NCBI GenBank assembly: GCA_964622315.1
Contig: CAZUOY010000035.1
Span: 1-18,077, forward strand
Direction: 5' to 3'
Origin: JAYFNU01 sp964622315
GTDB lineage: Bacteria; Bacillota; Clostridia; Oscillospirales; Ruminococcaceae
DNA: 18,077 bases
Under the pieces are notes generated by a model. The model searched no databases. It saw nothing but the letters and a program-made list of their open reading frames with translations, and was not told where the DNA came from. Numbering within the stretch: the stretch's first letter is position 1; each line of letters starts with the position of its first letter. The position numbers and the translations under genes are program-made. Below, one piece after another: positions 6,448 to 14,229 of the stretch.

Positions 6448-7618
6448 ATTTTGTGTTTTCCGGCGCTCGGTAGTTTCTGTCTACGTTTAAAACCGAGTAG
6501 TAATGCGAGCTTTTCTCCTTCACGCATTTTATAATTGCTTCCTCAAGCGCCTCGTCGCTTGTTTTTAGGTCGCAGGGCACCTCAACGTCGTAGATAAGGT
6601 TAATATGGTCGTGTGTTTTTGATATTCTGAAGTCATGTATCGCGAGGCGTGAATCAATCGACGTAATTGCCGCTTTTACCTCGTCAAGTATACGGTTGTA
6701 TTCCTCGTCGCGCTCAGACACGGGGTCAAGATGGATAACGAGGTCTACGCCGAGCTTTTTCTTTACGTTGCGCTCGATATTGTCAAGCACCCCGTGGCAG
6801 TAAAGCGAATCCTCCTTCGCCGACATCTCCACGTGAACAGTAGCAAAAATTCTGGCGGGACCATAGGAGTGTACGACAAGGTCATGTATGCCAAGCACAC
6901 CCTCAAAGCCCACTATCTCGCCGCAGATGGAATCTATCAGCTCCTCAGAGGGCGCCTCGCCGAGCAATGGGCTGAGCGAATCCTTCAATATCGAGTAACC
7001 AGAAATGAGGATAAACAGCGCAACAACCGCGCCGATATAGCCGTCTATCTCAACCTTGAAAATATACTGAACCGCCGCGCCGATTAAGACGCCCGCGGTC
7101 ATAAACACATCATTTCGACTGTCAGCGGCGGAAGCGAAAAGTGAAACCGAGTTAATCCGCTTTCCGACTTTTCGATAAAAGCTCGCCATAAACAGCTTAA
7201 CCAATATCGCCGCGCCGAGAACAATAAGCGTAACGGGTGAAATCAACACCGCCTCGGGAGTAACAATATTCTCTACCGAGCTTTTTAAAAGCTCTGCGCC
7301 GATAATAAGTATAGCTATCGCGATTACTGCGCTGGACATATACTCAACCCGCGCATGCCCGAAAGGGTGCTCCTTGTCGGCGGGCTTCTTTGACATTTTG
7401 AAGCCAAAAAGCGTTACCGCGGAGGATGCGGCGTCAGAAAGGTTGTTGACCGCGTCCGCGATAACCGAAATGCTTGAGGAAAGCACACCCACCGCAATTT
7501 TGAAGCCGAAAAGAACGAGGTTTAAAACCAGCCCCACCGCGCCCGCAAACATTCCGTAACCCTCGCGGGAATTGTCACGCGTTCTCTTTTCGTAAAGTCT
7601 CAGTAAAAAATCGCTCAT
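6446..7618 (-). CDS. Cation diffusion facilitator (CDF) metal exporter, possibly Mn2+ type
   Basis: Integral membrane metal/proton antiporter. The 390 residues have an N-terminal domain with about six helices (roughly 22-220) and a long cytoplasmic C-terminal part. Helix 2 has ADAVNNLSD, giving Asp55 and Asn59. Helix 5 has AADSRND, giving Asp166 and Asp170. The loop motif KEHPFGHARVEY is typical of the family. Zn-type CDFs usually carry His in helix 5; Asp there, with Asp/Asn in helix 2, is closer to Mn exporters such as MntE, MneP and MneS, so Mn2+ is favoured but not proven. The C-terminus is about 90 residues longer than a standard CDF. It starts 10 bases after the foldase gene and is probably co-transcribed with it. 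The preceding ribosome binding site (AGGGTAA) is modest. Confidence 0.92.
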   Translation of the reverse strand: MSDFLLRLYEKRTRDNSREGYGMFAGAVGLVLNLVLFGFKIAVGVLSSSISVIADAVNNLSDAASSAVTLFGFKMSKKPADKEHPFGHARVEYMSSAVIAIAILIIGAELLKSSVENIVTPEAVLISPVTLIVLGAAILVKLFMASFYRKVGKRINSVSLFASAADSRNDVFMTAGVLIGAAVQYIFKVEIDGYIGAVVALFILISGYSILKDSLSPLLGEAPSEELIDSICGEIVGFEGVLGIHDLVVHSYGPARIFATVHVEMSAKEDSLYCHGVLDNIERNVKKKLGVDLVIHLDPVSERDEEYNRILDEVKAAITSIDSRLAIHDFRISKTHDHINLIYDVEVPCDLKTSDEALEEAIIKCVKEKSSHYYSVLNVDRNYRAPENTK

Positions 7619-7628
7619 AAGCGTTACC

Positions 7629-8723
7629 CTATTTCTTCGGCGTAAGGTTTTCGATTGTTATTCTATCGTAGCCGTAGCCGTATTCTATCTTTTCATTTTC
7701 TGCGCGCAACGCAATAGCCTCATTCACCTTGCCCTGCACGATATAGTCACGCAGGTCCTCGGGCACCATGTCGCTTCTGTAGAAGAAGTAAAATCCGTCG
7801 GAAAACTGCATAGCCTCGCTCACCTGACCAATAGCGAGCGAATTAATTGTCTCCACCAGTGTCGCGTCCATCTGGTAGCCTAAAATGTTGCTTCCGTTGA
7901 TTGAGGTCATTCCGTTCGGATAGCTGTCAGCCATCGGGTCTTCGTTATACTGCTCCTGAAGCTCGTGAAACCTTGAGGGGTCCTCGGCGAGAGCAGCCGC
8001 TATCTTCTCGGCAAGCTGTTTCTTTTGGGCGTTCACAGCCTCGTCTTCGCTCGTGAGTATTCCCAATATCTCGTAATGAACAACCTCGTTTTCAGACGCA
8101 AACGAGGCAATGTCCGCCTCGTTCACGGTGGCATATTCGCTCTTTGAATAGAGATATTCGTTGAATTTGCCTGTAACTGTCTGCCTTACAAGATGCTTTC
8201 GGTAAAGCGCTTCGTTAAGATAGTATGAGGACAGCGCGCTTTGGTATTCCTCCTCGGAGCCGTAATAGCTTTTCTCATCGTTCATGTAGGCGTCAACGCT
8301 TGCTTCTTCTTCCTCAGTCAAGCCGAAGCCCTCCTCAATAGCCCAATTGTAAACGGCTATTTCTTGCTTCAAGCTCTTTTCAAGAACGCTGAAGAATTGC
8401 TGTTCGCCCATCTCCTCAAAATACTGTGGGTAGCTTTGCAGGAAATAATCGCGCACAGGTAACGCCGCATAGCGGTACTCGTCCGCCATAACCTCATAAT
8501 CGCCTATCTTCATAACCATTCCGTCGCGGTCGAGCGGGGTGCTCAAAACGCCGAAGGGCAAAAAGAGCGCGAGTGCCGTAAGGGCAACAAGCACCGCGGC
8601 AATAACGATAATTACCTTTGGCGCGACGCTTTTTTTCTTACGTTTCCTATAGACATTCGTATCTCTGAGACCGTTGTCGTCTTCGTTTTCATAGTTAAAA
8701 ATATTGTTATTTTCGTTATCCAC
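7629..8723 (-). CDS. Membrane-anchored parvulin-type peptidyl-prolyl isomerase / foldase (PrsA/SurA-like)
   Basis: 364 residues from the GTG at 8723. The acidic, Asn-rich cytoplasmic N-terminus ends in RKRKKK, followed by one membrane helix at about 36-58 and an extracellular remainder. Residues 70-200 form a helical chaperone-like N-domain with many Glu, Tyr and Ser residues. Residues about 215-320 look like a divergent parvulin domain: VHYEILGIL, FHELQEQYNEDP, then INSLAIGQVSEAMQFSDGFYFF. It probably helps exported proteins fold. Unlike classical PrsA it has no lipobox and is tethered by its helix. The GTG start is preferred because AAAGGTG sits 6 bases before it; an ATG 12 codons upstream lacks any ribosome binding site and would leave a leader of about 20 bases. 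Gene order with the CDF transporter looks incidental. Confidence 0.8.
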   Translation of the reverse strand: MDNENNNIFNYENEDDNGLRDTNVYRKRKKKSVAPKVIIVIAAVLVALTALALFLPFGVLSTPLDRDGMVMKIGDYEVMADEYRYAALPVRDYFLQSYPQYFEEMGEQQFFSVLEKSLKQEIAVYNWAIEEGFGLTEEEEASVDAYMNDEKSYYGSEEEYQSALSSYYLNEALYRKHLVRQTVTGKFNEYLYSKSEYATVNEADIASFASENEVVHYEILGILTSEDEAVNAQKKQLAEKIAAALAEDPSRFHELQEQYNEDPMADSYPNGMTSINGSNILGYQMDATLVETINSLAIGQVSEAMQFSDGFYFFYRSDMVPEDLRDYIVQGKVNEAIALRAENEKIEYGYGYDRITIENLTPKK

Positions 8724-8784
8724 TTCAAACACCTTTACATTTGTTATTATTTTAGTCATAATTATTCTATATCATTGTTTTGTA

Positions 8785-8813
8785 ATTATAACAGATAAAA
8801 GGTTGGGCGACAA
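8785..8813 (-). promoter_or_regulatory. Promoter of the foldase-CDF operon
   Basis: On the minus strand: TTGTCG (8813-8808), a 17-base spacer and TATAAT (8790-8785), with TG just upstream of the -10. It predicts a start near 8778 and a 55-base leader to the GTG at 8723. Confidence 0.6.
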
Positions 8814-8835
8814 CCGCTTTTTCTTCGGAGGAAAT

Positions 8836-9747
8836 ATGGAGAAAAAACTGCTATTTATAATTAACCCGAAGGCGGGAAGGACAGAGATTCGTTCATACGC
8901 GCTTGAGGCGATTGAGACTTTGCAAAGGTGCGGCTTTGAGGTTACCGTTTTTATAACTCAGGGCAAGAACGACGCCTACAACAAGGTCGTAAGCGACGGA
9001 GGAAGCTTTTCGCGCATTGTCTGTTGTGGCGGCGACGGCACGGCTGACGAGGTTTTGAACGGAATAATGAGGCTTGATAACAAGCCTGAATTTGCCGTTA
9101 TCCCTACGGGCACGACAAACGACTATGCTTTTAACCTCAACATACCCGCGAGTATTCCCGCGGCGGCAAAAATAGTCGGTGCTGATAATCCTTTTCTTAT
9201 GGACGTGGGCAGGTTTATCGACAAGTACTTCACATATATAGCCGCCTTCGGCACCCTTACGGAGGTCACCTACGAAACGCCGCAGGACTCAAAAAACATC
9301 TTTGGCTATCTCGCTTACATACTTGAGGGCGCAAAGCGAATTTCCGCAATCAAATCCTACCACGCTCGGGTGGAATATGACGGCGGCGTTATAGAGGGCA
9401 GCTTCATCTTCGGACTCTTTTCAAACTCAATTTCGCTCGGCGGGCTTCGCACCGCTTTTACGGGCACCGAGCTTGACGACGGTCTTCTGGAGGCGGTGCT
9501 TATAAAAGAGCCGACCACCCTGCTCGACGTTCAAAGTATAATTAACGTGCTTTTGTCTATCGAGCACCTTGACGACGCGGAGGGCGAGTTCGTTCAATCG
9601 GTACGCTCAAGGCGCTTTCGCATAACCACTGAGCAACCGATAAAATGGACGTTGGACGGCGAGGGCGGCGGTATACACGATGACGTGACGATAGAAAATG
9701 TTCCTAAGGCGATAACCGTAATACGCGGCAAGAAAAAACTGAAATAA
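8836..9747 (+). CDS. Diacylglycerol/lipid kinase (DgkB/YegS/LCB5 family)
   Basis: ATP-dependent lipid kinase, probably phosphorylating diacylglycerol to phosphatidic acid at the membrane's inner face, feeding phospholipid synthesis. The 303 residues match DgkB length. The catalytic domain shows INPKAGR (10-15), VCCGGDGTADEVLNG (62-76, nucleotide-binding GGDGT) and IPTGTTNDYA (89-98). The C-terminal beta-sandwich has GTELDDGLLE and the LDGEGG segment with the family's conserved glutamate. The start at 8836 has CGGAGGAA directly upstream; the frame runs further upstream to 8704, but that part is hydrophobic, antisense to the foldase gene start and lacks a binding site. It is divergent from the foldase gene and has a terminator right after it. 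No clear plus-strand promoter was found in 8724-8835. The exact lipid is unproven. Confidence 0.93.
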   Translation: MEKKLLFIINPKAGRTEIRSYALEAIETLQRCGFEVTVFITQGKNDAYNKVVSDGGSFSRIVCCGGDGTADEVLNGIMRLDNKPEFAVIPTGTTNDYAFNLNIPASIPAAAKIVGADNPFLMDVGRFIDKYFTYIAAFGTLTEVTYETPQDSKNIFGYLAYILEGAKRISAIKSYHARVEYDGGVIEGSFIFGLFSNSISLGGLRTAFTGTELDDGLLEAVLIKEPTTLLDVQSIINVLLSIEHLDDAEGEFVQSVRSRRFRITTEQPIKWTLDGEGGGIHDDVTIENVPKAITVIRGKKKLK

Positions 9748-9751
9748 AAAT

Positions 9752-9800
9752 ACAGGACGGGATAAGCTTTGGCAACGCTTACCCGCCCTGTTCTTTTTAT
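9752..9800 (+). terminator. Bidirectional intrinsic terminator
   Basis: ACAGGACGGGATAAGC (9752-9767) pairs with GCTTACCCGCCCTGT (9777-9791) with one mismatch and one bulged base, then TCTTTTT. The minus strand has ATTTTTATTT after the same hairpin, so it also serves araA. Confidence 0.88.
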
Positions 9801-9809
9801 CTGTTTACG

Positions 9810-11279
9810 CTATTTTAACTTCCACGCGAGGTCCGAAAGGAAAAGCTCCTTTTCAAGCTCCTCAGGCTTCGTGTCCTTGTTTATATGTACAAACTCAATT
9901 TCCATCATTCGTGCCCAGTCACGCATCATCTCAGCGTCACAGTCGTAGCTTAACACCGTGTGGTGCGCGCCGCCTGCAATAATCCAACACTCAGCACCAA
10001 CCGCGAGGTTGGGCATAGGCTTCCACATAACTCTCGCTACAGGAAGATTCGGCATAGTCTGAGTCGGCTTTACGCATTCAATATCCTGTACTATAAGGCG
10101 AAGTCTTCCGCCGATGTCGATGAGGCTCGCGACAATCGCCTTGCCTGCCTTGCCTTCAAAAACAAGACGCGCGGGCGGCTGTCTGTCGCCTATACCGAGC
10201 GGGTGAATCTCTATTTTCGGCTTGCCAGCGGCTAATGAGGGGCAAACCTCCAGCATGTGAGCTCCAAGAGAAATGCCGTTCTTTAGGTCGTAGGTGTAAT
10301 CTTCCATAAAGGCGCTTCCGCCGCCGAGCCCCGCGCCCATAGCCTTCATTATTGCGGTCATTGCGCTGACCTTCCAGTCGCCCTCTCCGCCGTAGCCATA
10401 GCCCTTAGCCATAAGGTTCTGGCTCGCAAGTCCGGGAAGCTGTTCCATACCGTAAAGGTCTTGGAATGTGTTGGAGAACGCCAGACAGCCCTCCTCGTCC
10501 ATCATCTTCTTTATGGCTATCTCCTCGCGCGCTTGATAGCGCACCGTCTTCATATCGTCCGTGGCAAAATCGTATTTCGCCTTATACTCCTCAATCTGAG
10601 CGTCTATTTCTGCTTCCGAAACGGCGTCCATAACCTCTACCAGCGTTCCGACTGGCCATGTGTTGACCTGCCAGCCGAGCTTGATTTGAGTCTCGACCTT
10701 ATCGCCCTCGGTAACCGCTACTTCGCGCATATTGTCGCCAAAGCGCATAACCTTCATCGTCTTACTGACTGCCGCGCCGACCGCCGCTCTCATCCAATTA
10801 CCAATTCGCTTTTGTATTTCGGCATCTTTCCAGTAGCCCATAATAACCTTACGCGGTGACCTCATACGCGCACCGATAAAGCCATGCTCACGGTCGCCGT
10901 GCGCACCCTGATGGAGATTCATATAATCCATATCAATCTCCTCATTGGGGATTTCTTCGTTAAATTGGGTGTGGAAATGAAGCCACGGCTTCTGAAGAAC
11001 AGAAAGCGCGTTTATCCACATTTTCGAAGGCGAAAAGGTGTGGCAGAAGGTGATAATGCCCGCACAGCTCTCGTCAAAGTTCGCTTGCTTTACTATCTTC
11101 GTCGCCCCGTCGTTCGTTTTAACAATATCTTTAAATATCACTTCAAAGGGAAGCTTACCGCTTTTATTTAACCCCTCGGCGATTATCTTCGCGTCATCTT
11201 CCACCTTTGCGAGTGTTTCCTCGCCGTAAAGAAATTGGCTTCCCACCACAAACCAAAACTCGTACTGTTTCATATCCAT
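9810..11279 (-). CDS. araA: L-arabinose isomerase
   Basis: Converts L-arabinose to L-ribulose in the cytosol with Mn2+; many family members also turn D-galactose into tagatose. 489 residues, the usual length. Seen motifs: FVVGSQFLYGEETL near the N-terminus, MNLHQGAHGDREHGFIGAR, YGGEGDWK (Glu299), FMEDYTYD (Glu326), GAHMLEVCPS (His341), IHPLGIGDRQPPAR and AGGAHHTVLS (His439/His440). These four positions correspond to the E. coli metal and catalytic residues. The start at 11279 follows GAGAGGA by 8 bases and lies downstream of a consensus promoter; the longer frame to 11366 would start inside that promoter. No araB, araD or arabinose transporter is nearby, so the rest of the pathway must be elsewhere. 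Probably sugar-regulated, given the repeats upstream. Confidence 0.97.
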   Translation of the reverse strand: MDMKQYEFWFVVGSQFLYGEETLAKVEDDAKIIAEGLNKSGKLPFEVIFKDIVKTNDGATKIVKQANFDESCAGIITFCHTFSPSKMWINALSVLQKPWLHFHTQFNEEIPNEEIDMDYMNLHQGAHGDREHGFIGARMRSPRKVIMGYWKDAEIQKRIGNWMRAAVGAAVSKTMKVMRFGDNMREVAVTEGDKVETQIKLGWQVNTWPVGTLVEVMDAVSEAEIDAQIEEYKAKYDFATDDMKTVRYQAREEIAIKKMMDEEGCLAFSNTFQDLYGMEQLPGLASQNLMAKGYGYGGEGDWKVSAMTAIMKAMGAGLGGGSAFMEDYTYDLKNGISLGAHMLEVCPSLAAGKPKIEIHPLGIGDRQPPARLVFEGKAGKAIVASLIDIGGRLRLIVQDIECVKPTQTMPNLPVARVMWKPMPNLAVGAECWIIAGGAHHTVLSYDCDAEMMRDWARMMEIEFVHINKDTKPEELEKELFLSDLAWKLK

Positions 11280-11337
11280 TCTGAATATCCTCTCAATTCT
11301 GTATGAAAATATAACTATTAATTTTACTTTCAAAAGA

Positions 11338-11366
11338 ATTGTACTCCCGACAGTAGCACCTGTCAA
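11338..11366 (-). promoter_or_regulatory. araA promoter
   Basis: On the minus strand, TTGACA (11366-11361), a 17-base spacer and TACAAT (11343-11338). The predicted start near 11331 leaves a leader of about 50 bases to the ATG at 11279. The near-consensus sequence suggests control by a repressor. Confidence 0.8.
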
Positions 11367-11374
11367 TAAGACAG
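11349..11374. promoter_or_regulatory. Candidate operator overlapping the araA -35
   Basis: Three alternating half-sites, GACAG (11349-11353), CTGTC (11360-11364) and GACAG (11370-11374), form two overlapping perfect inverted repeats with 6- and 5-base spacers. They cover the -35 and most of the spacer, where a bound repressor would block RNA polymerase. The regulator is unknown. Confidence 0.5.
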
Positions 11375-11378
11375 TGAT

Positions 11379-11436
11379 AAATTTGTATGCAATAACAATA
11401 CAACTTGATAATTTATATAACTTCTCGACAATACAA
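11379..11436. repeat. TTGTAT half-site cluster upstream of araA
   Basis: ACAATACAA occurs twice (11395-11403 and 11428-11436) as a 33-base direct repeat. TTGTAT at 11383-11388 is inverted relative to the first copy (N9 spacer), within AAATTTGTATG, which resembles one half of the Bacillus AraR operator. The sites lie about 55 to 100 bases upstream of the predicted araA start, where an upstream regulator or looping repressor could bind. This is pattern-based only. Confidence 0.4.
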
Positions 11437-11454
11437 GTTTACACAGCGCAAAAT

Positions 11455-11484
11455 AATTGCCCCGCAGAAGCCTGCGGGGCAATT
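11455..11484 (-). terminator. Terminator of the M20 peptidase transcript
   Basis: A perfect 13-bp stem (11455-11467 with 11472-11484; core GCCCCGCAG) with a 4-base loop. The minus strand continues ATTTTG, a short T-run. It separates the peptidase gene from the araA promoter. Confidence 0.85.
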
Positions 11485-11498
11485 TTTAGTTTAAATAC

Positions 11499-12932
11499 TT
11501 AGCACTGCTTAATGAGTCTCACATAGAACTTCACTGTAGTGACAATCTTATCGAGGGGTATTCGCTCATTATTGCCATGGATAAGCGAGCGTTCCTCTTT
11601 CGTTAGCTCCATTGCTGAGAAGCGCATTACCTTGTCGGAAATTTTGCAGAAATGACGGGAATCGGAGCAAGCCACCATAAGGTAGGGCGAAACAAGCGCT
11701 TCGGTCCATGTTCTTTCAATGGCGCTCTTTAGCTTTGCGTAGCCCGCAGAGGAGGTGTCGCTTGACGGTGATGGAGCCATTCCGTACCACATTTTAAGCT
11801 CTATCTCATCATTGTTAATGCGCTTTTTCATATATTCCATAGCGCTCTCGGGGGTGTCGCCGGCGATTAGGCGGAAGTTCGCGACTACGCGCGCGTCGGG
11901 AGGAAGCACGTTACTCGCCTTGCTCGCTTCCATCATAGTAAACGCACAGGTCGTCCTCATCATGGCGTTAAGCTCGCCGCCCGTCTTTTTACACAGCGCG
12001 TCAAGTACGGGTAAGAATAGCCAAAGGTTCGCGAATATCATTCTGTATACGAAGGAGGAGCGTCTTCCGAGAGTATCGAACATCTCGGCGACGGGCTTTG
12101 ATAATGTGCATTTGAATGGGTGCGCTTCAACGTCCACAACAGCTTGCGCAAGCTTACCGACAGGTCCGTGAGGAGGCGGAGCCGAGGCGTGACCACCCGT
12201 GCTCTTATAATAGAATTCAAGGTCCATCATGCCCTTTTCGCCTATGCCGATAAGCGCACACTTCTCCTTTACGCCGGGGAAGACGTTTTCGACCACCGCG
12301 CCGCCCTCGTCTACGACGAGTTCGGGTCTAACGCCGCGTTTTTGCAGCTCGGCTACTATGTCCGGCGCGCCCTCTCCCGCTATCTCCTCGTTGCCGGAGA
12401 AGGAAAGGTAGATGTCATTTTCGGGTACAAAGCCCTCGCCTATCAGCTTTTCCGCGGCTTCCACCACACCATTAAGTGTGCCCTTTGTGTCAAGCGTTCC
12501 GCGTCCCCACAAAATGCCGTCCTCAATAATGCCCTCGAACGCAGGCTTATCCCACGCCTTCTCGTCGGCGGGAACAACGTCGTAGTGCGCCATTAGCACT
12601 GTGGGTGCCTTGTCGCTCTTTCCCTTCCAATAATAAAGCAGCCCCGTTTCGCCTATACGCTCAAGCTTGCAGGTTTTGTGAATGTTCGGATAGCGCTTTT
12701 TTAGCAGCTCTCGGAACTTATCAAATTCCTTCTCGTCCACCGTTTCTTTGTCGCGCGAGCTGACGGTTTTGCAGCGTATCATCGCCTGAAGCGATTCTAC
12801 CGCGCGTTTTTCGTCCACCGTTACCTCGTCTGCGGCAGCGCGCTCCTCGTTTTTCGGCTTGAACATTGCCGTGCGAACAAGGATAACGGCAATAAACAAC
12901 AGTACGACGCCGAGAATAATCCAGCCAATCAT
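11499..12932 (-). CDS. Membrane-anchored M20 family metallopeptidase (CPS1/PM20D1-like)
   Basis: Zinc-dependent amidohydrolase/carboxypeptidase. 477 residues. One N-terminal membrane helix (about 2-20) is followed by RTAMFKPK and a charged linker. The catalytic domain has the M20 metal ligands in order: His116 in MAHYDVVP, Asp148 in GRGTLDTKG (bridging), catalytic Glu182 and Glu183 in GNEEIAGEGA, Asp208 in VVDEGG and His427 in CSDSRHF. The dimerisation/lid domain begins near STGGHASAPPPHG (244-256). The overall form resembles carboxypeptidase S and PM20D1, which act on peptides or N-acyl amino acids; the true substrate here is unknown. The ATG has GGAGG 8 bases upstream. It follows the DUF2804 gene by 83 bases on the same strand with no clear terminator between, so partial co-transcription is possible. 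Confidence 0.93.
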   Translation of the reverse strand: MIGWIILGVVLLFIAVILVRTAMFKPKNEERAAADEVTVDEKRAVESLQAMIRCKTVSSRDKETVDEKEFDKFRELLKKRYPNIHKTCKLERIGETGLLYYWKGKSDKAPTVLMAHYDVVPADEKAWDKPAFEGIIEDGILWGRGTLDTKGTLNGVVEAAEKLIGEGFVPENDIYLSFSGNEEIAGEGAPDIVAELQKRGVRPELVVDEGGAVVENVFPGVKEKCALIGIGEKGMMDLEFYYKSTGGHASAPPPHGPVGKLAQAVVDVEAHPFKCTLSKPVAEMFDTLGRRSSFVYRMIFANLWLFLPVLDALCKKTGGELNAMMRTTCAFTMMEASKASNVLPPDARVVANFRLIAGDTPESAMEYMKKRINNDEIELKMWYGMAPSPSSDTSSAGYAKLKSAIERTWTEALVSPYLMVACSDSRHFCKISDKVMRFSAMELTKEERSLIHGNNERIPLDKIVTTVKFYVRLIKQC

Positions 12933-13015
12933 TTTTTATTCCTCCGAATTTTTAATTATTTTTAAGCATATTTTAAGATTTTACGCTTATAATCACCCTT
13001 GTAGAGTGAAAAGAG

Positions 13016-14047
13016 CTACCAGCGGTTTACGACCTTTTCGGCAAAGCCCATAAAGTCCTTTATCTCTATCTTTTCCCCTTTGTCGAGGATAAGTGTACCC
13101 GTGAATTTTCCGAATACCTGATTTGCGATATTCCTAATCACAAAAAGGTCGGTGTGGTCCACCCTGTCGAGTACGGGAACGAAATCACACTCAAAGCGTC
13201 CGTCGCTGGAGGTGAAGGTCCACGGCTTCATATAGTCCTCTTTACCGTCCTTCATCGGTATATTGAAGGTAACGTCGGCAAGCTTGTGTGCTTTCCCGTC
13301 GTAGATAATCATATTCTCCGTTGCGGCGCTTGTGTCTCCGAAGCCGTAGCCGAGATTGAAGCCAAGCTTCTTTCCGTTAACAACACCCGAAGCTGAGCTC
13401 CAATACCACGTACCGTTATAAAGCCAAACTCCGCGTCCCCAATCGAGAAGTCCGAAGGAGTTTTCCGGCTTAAATTCATATGTTTTTCCGTCAAACTCCA
13501 CCGTGCCGCTCGCGGGCATACAGTTAATCTTCTGGTTGTAGTAAAAGGCAAGCTCGTCCTCTTTATACGGTGTCGCGATTGTTATTGATTCCTCTGGTTC
13601 TGAAAGAAGCGTAATATCGCAGTTTAAATCCTTCTTGTCCTTGAAGTTTTTTAGAGTGCATTTAAGATGCCGCTTCTCTCCTTCAAATTTAAAGGAATAC
13701 TCTGCGCGGTCGTTTTTGAAATAAACGTCGCCTGTTTTGGTCGAAGACGGCATATTCGTTTTTCCTTTTGGCATAAAGGTCATTACGCTTGCGTTAATCT
13801 GGCTTGCATCGTTAAAATCAAGCAGTGACGAGCCGACAAGACCCATATAGGAGTTATCCGCCACGGTCATAGTCACGGCGAAATCGTCATTCATTATAAG
13901 ATAGTAGTCCCATTCTTTTATGCGCAGCTTGTTTGCCTTTATCGCGGCACGGTTATATTCAAGAAGCATCTTTTTTGAATAGCCTCTCTGTGCGAGCCGC
14001 CCTTTATCGTCAAAAAGCGGCGCGGCGGTTAAGATTTCATTCTGCAT
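13016..14047 (-). CDS. DUF2804 family protein
   Basis: 343 residues from the ATG at 14047, chosen because AGAGGAAG lies just upstream; the frame open to 14173 has no binding site and crosses the promoter region. The family is recognised from FDDKGRLAQRGYSKK near the N-terminus, LLDWGRGVWLYNGTWYWS in the middle (with its conserved Trp, Gly and Arg) and NLGYGFGDTSAATEN, a typical DUF2804 series. The protein is rich in beta-type segments and aromatic residues, has no signal peptide or membrane helix and is probably cytosolic. No biochemical role is established that I know of, and no catalytic residues are evident. It is divergent from htrA and lies upstream of the M20 gene on the same strand. 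Confidence 0.88.
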   Translation of the reverse strand: MQNEILTAAPLFDDKGRLAQRGYSKKMLLEYNRAAIKANKLRIKEWDYYLIMNDDFAVTMTVADNSYMGLVGSSLLDFNDASQINASVMTFMPKGKTNMPSSTKTGDVYFKNDRAEYSFKFEGEKRHLKCTLKNFKDKKDLNCDITLLSEPEESITIATPYKEDELAFYYNQKINCMPASGTVEFDGKTYEFKPENSFGLLDWGRGVWLYNGTWYWSSASGVVNGKKLGFNLGYGFGDTSAATENMIIYDGKAHKLADVTFNIPMKDGKEDYMKPWTFTSSDGRFECDFVPVLDRVDHTDLFVIRNIANQVFGKFTGTLILDKGEKIEIKDFMGFAEKVVNRW

Positions 14048-14078
14048 AGTCTTCCTCTTTTCAATTGCTTTGATATAT

Positions 14079-14087
14079 ATTATATCA
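14079..14087 (-). promoter_or_regulatory. Possible extended -10 promoter of the DUF2804 gene
   Basis: On the minus strand TGATATAAT is a consensus -10 with an extended TGn element, about 32 bases before the ATG. The region is very AT-rich and no good -35 is visible, so this is tentative. Confidence 0.35.
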
Positions 14088-14229
14088 TTAGAAAATATGT
14101 TATTATATACACCTAAGGCACAAAAAGAGACGCGTATTTTCGGCACTATTGAAAACATCGGGCGCTCGTTCACCCGTGTTTATATATTTAGTAATTAAAT
14201 TTGTTTCGTTTATCGAAGGAGGTTTTATC

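Noticed and set aside
8704..8835. Hydrophobic N-terminal extension of the lipid kinase
   Set aside because: It has no ribosome binding site and overlaps the start of the divergent foldase gene; the family starts at the MEKKLLFIINPKAG segment.
11280..11366. Longer araA start
   Set aside because: It would begin inside the TTGACA promoter element, and the extra residues do not resemble araA proteins.
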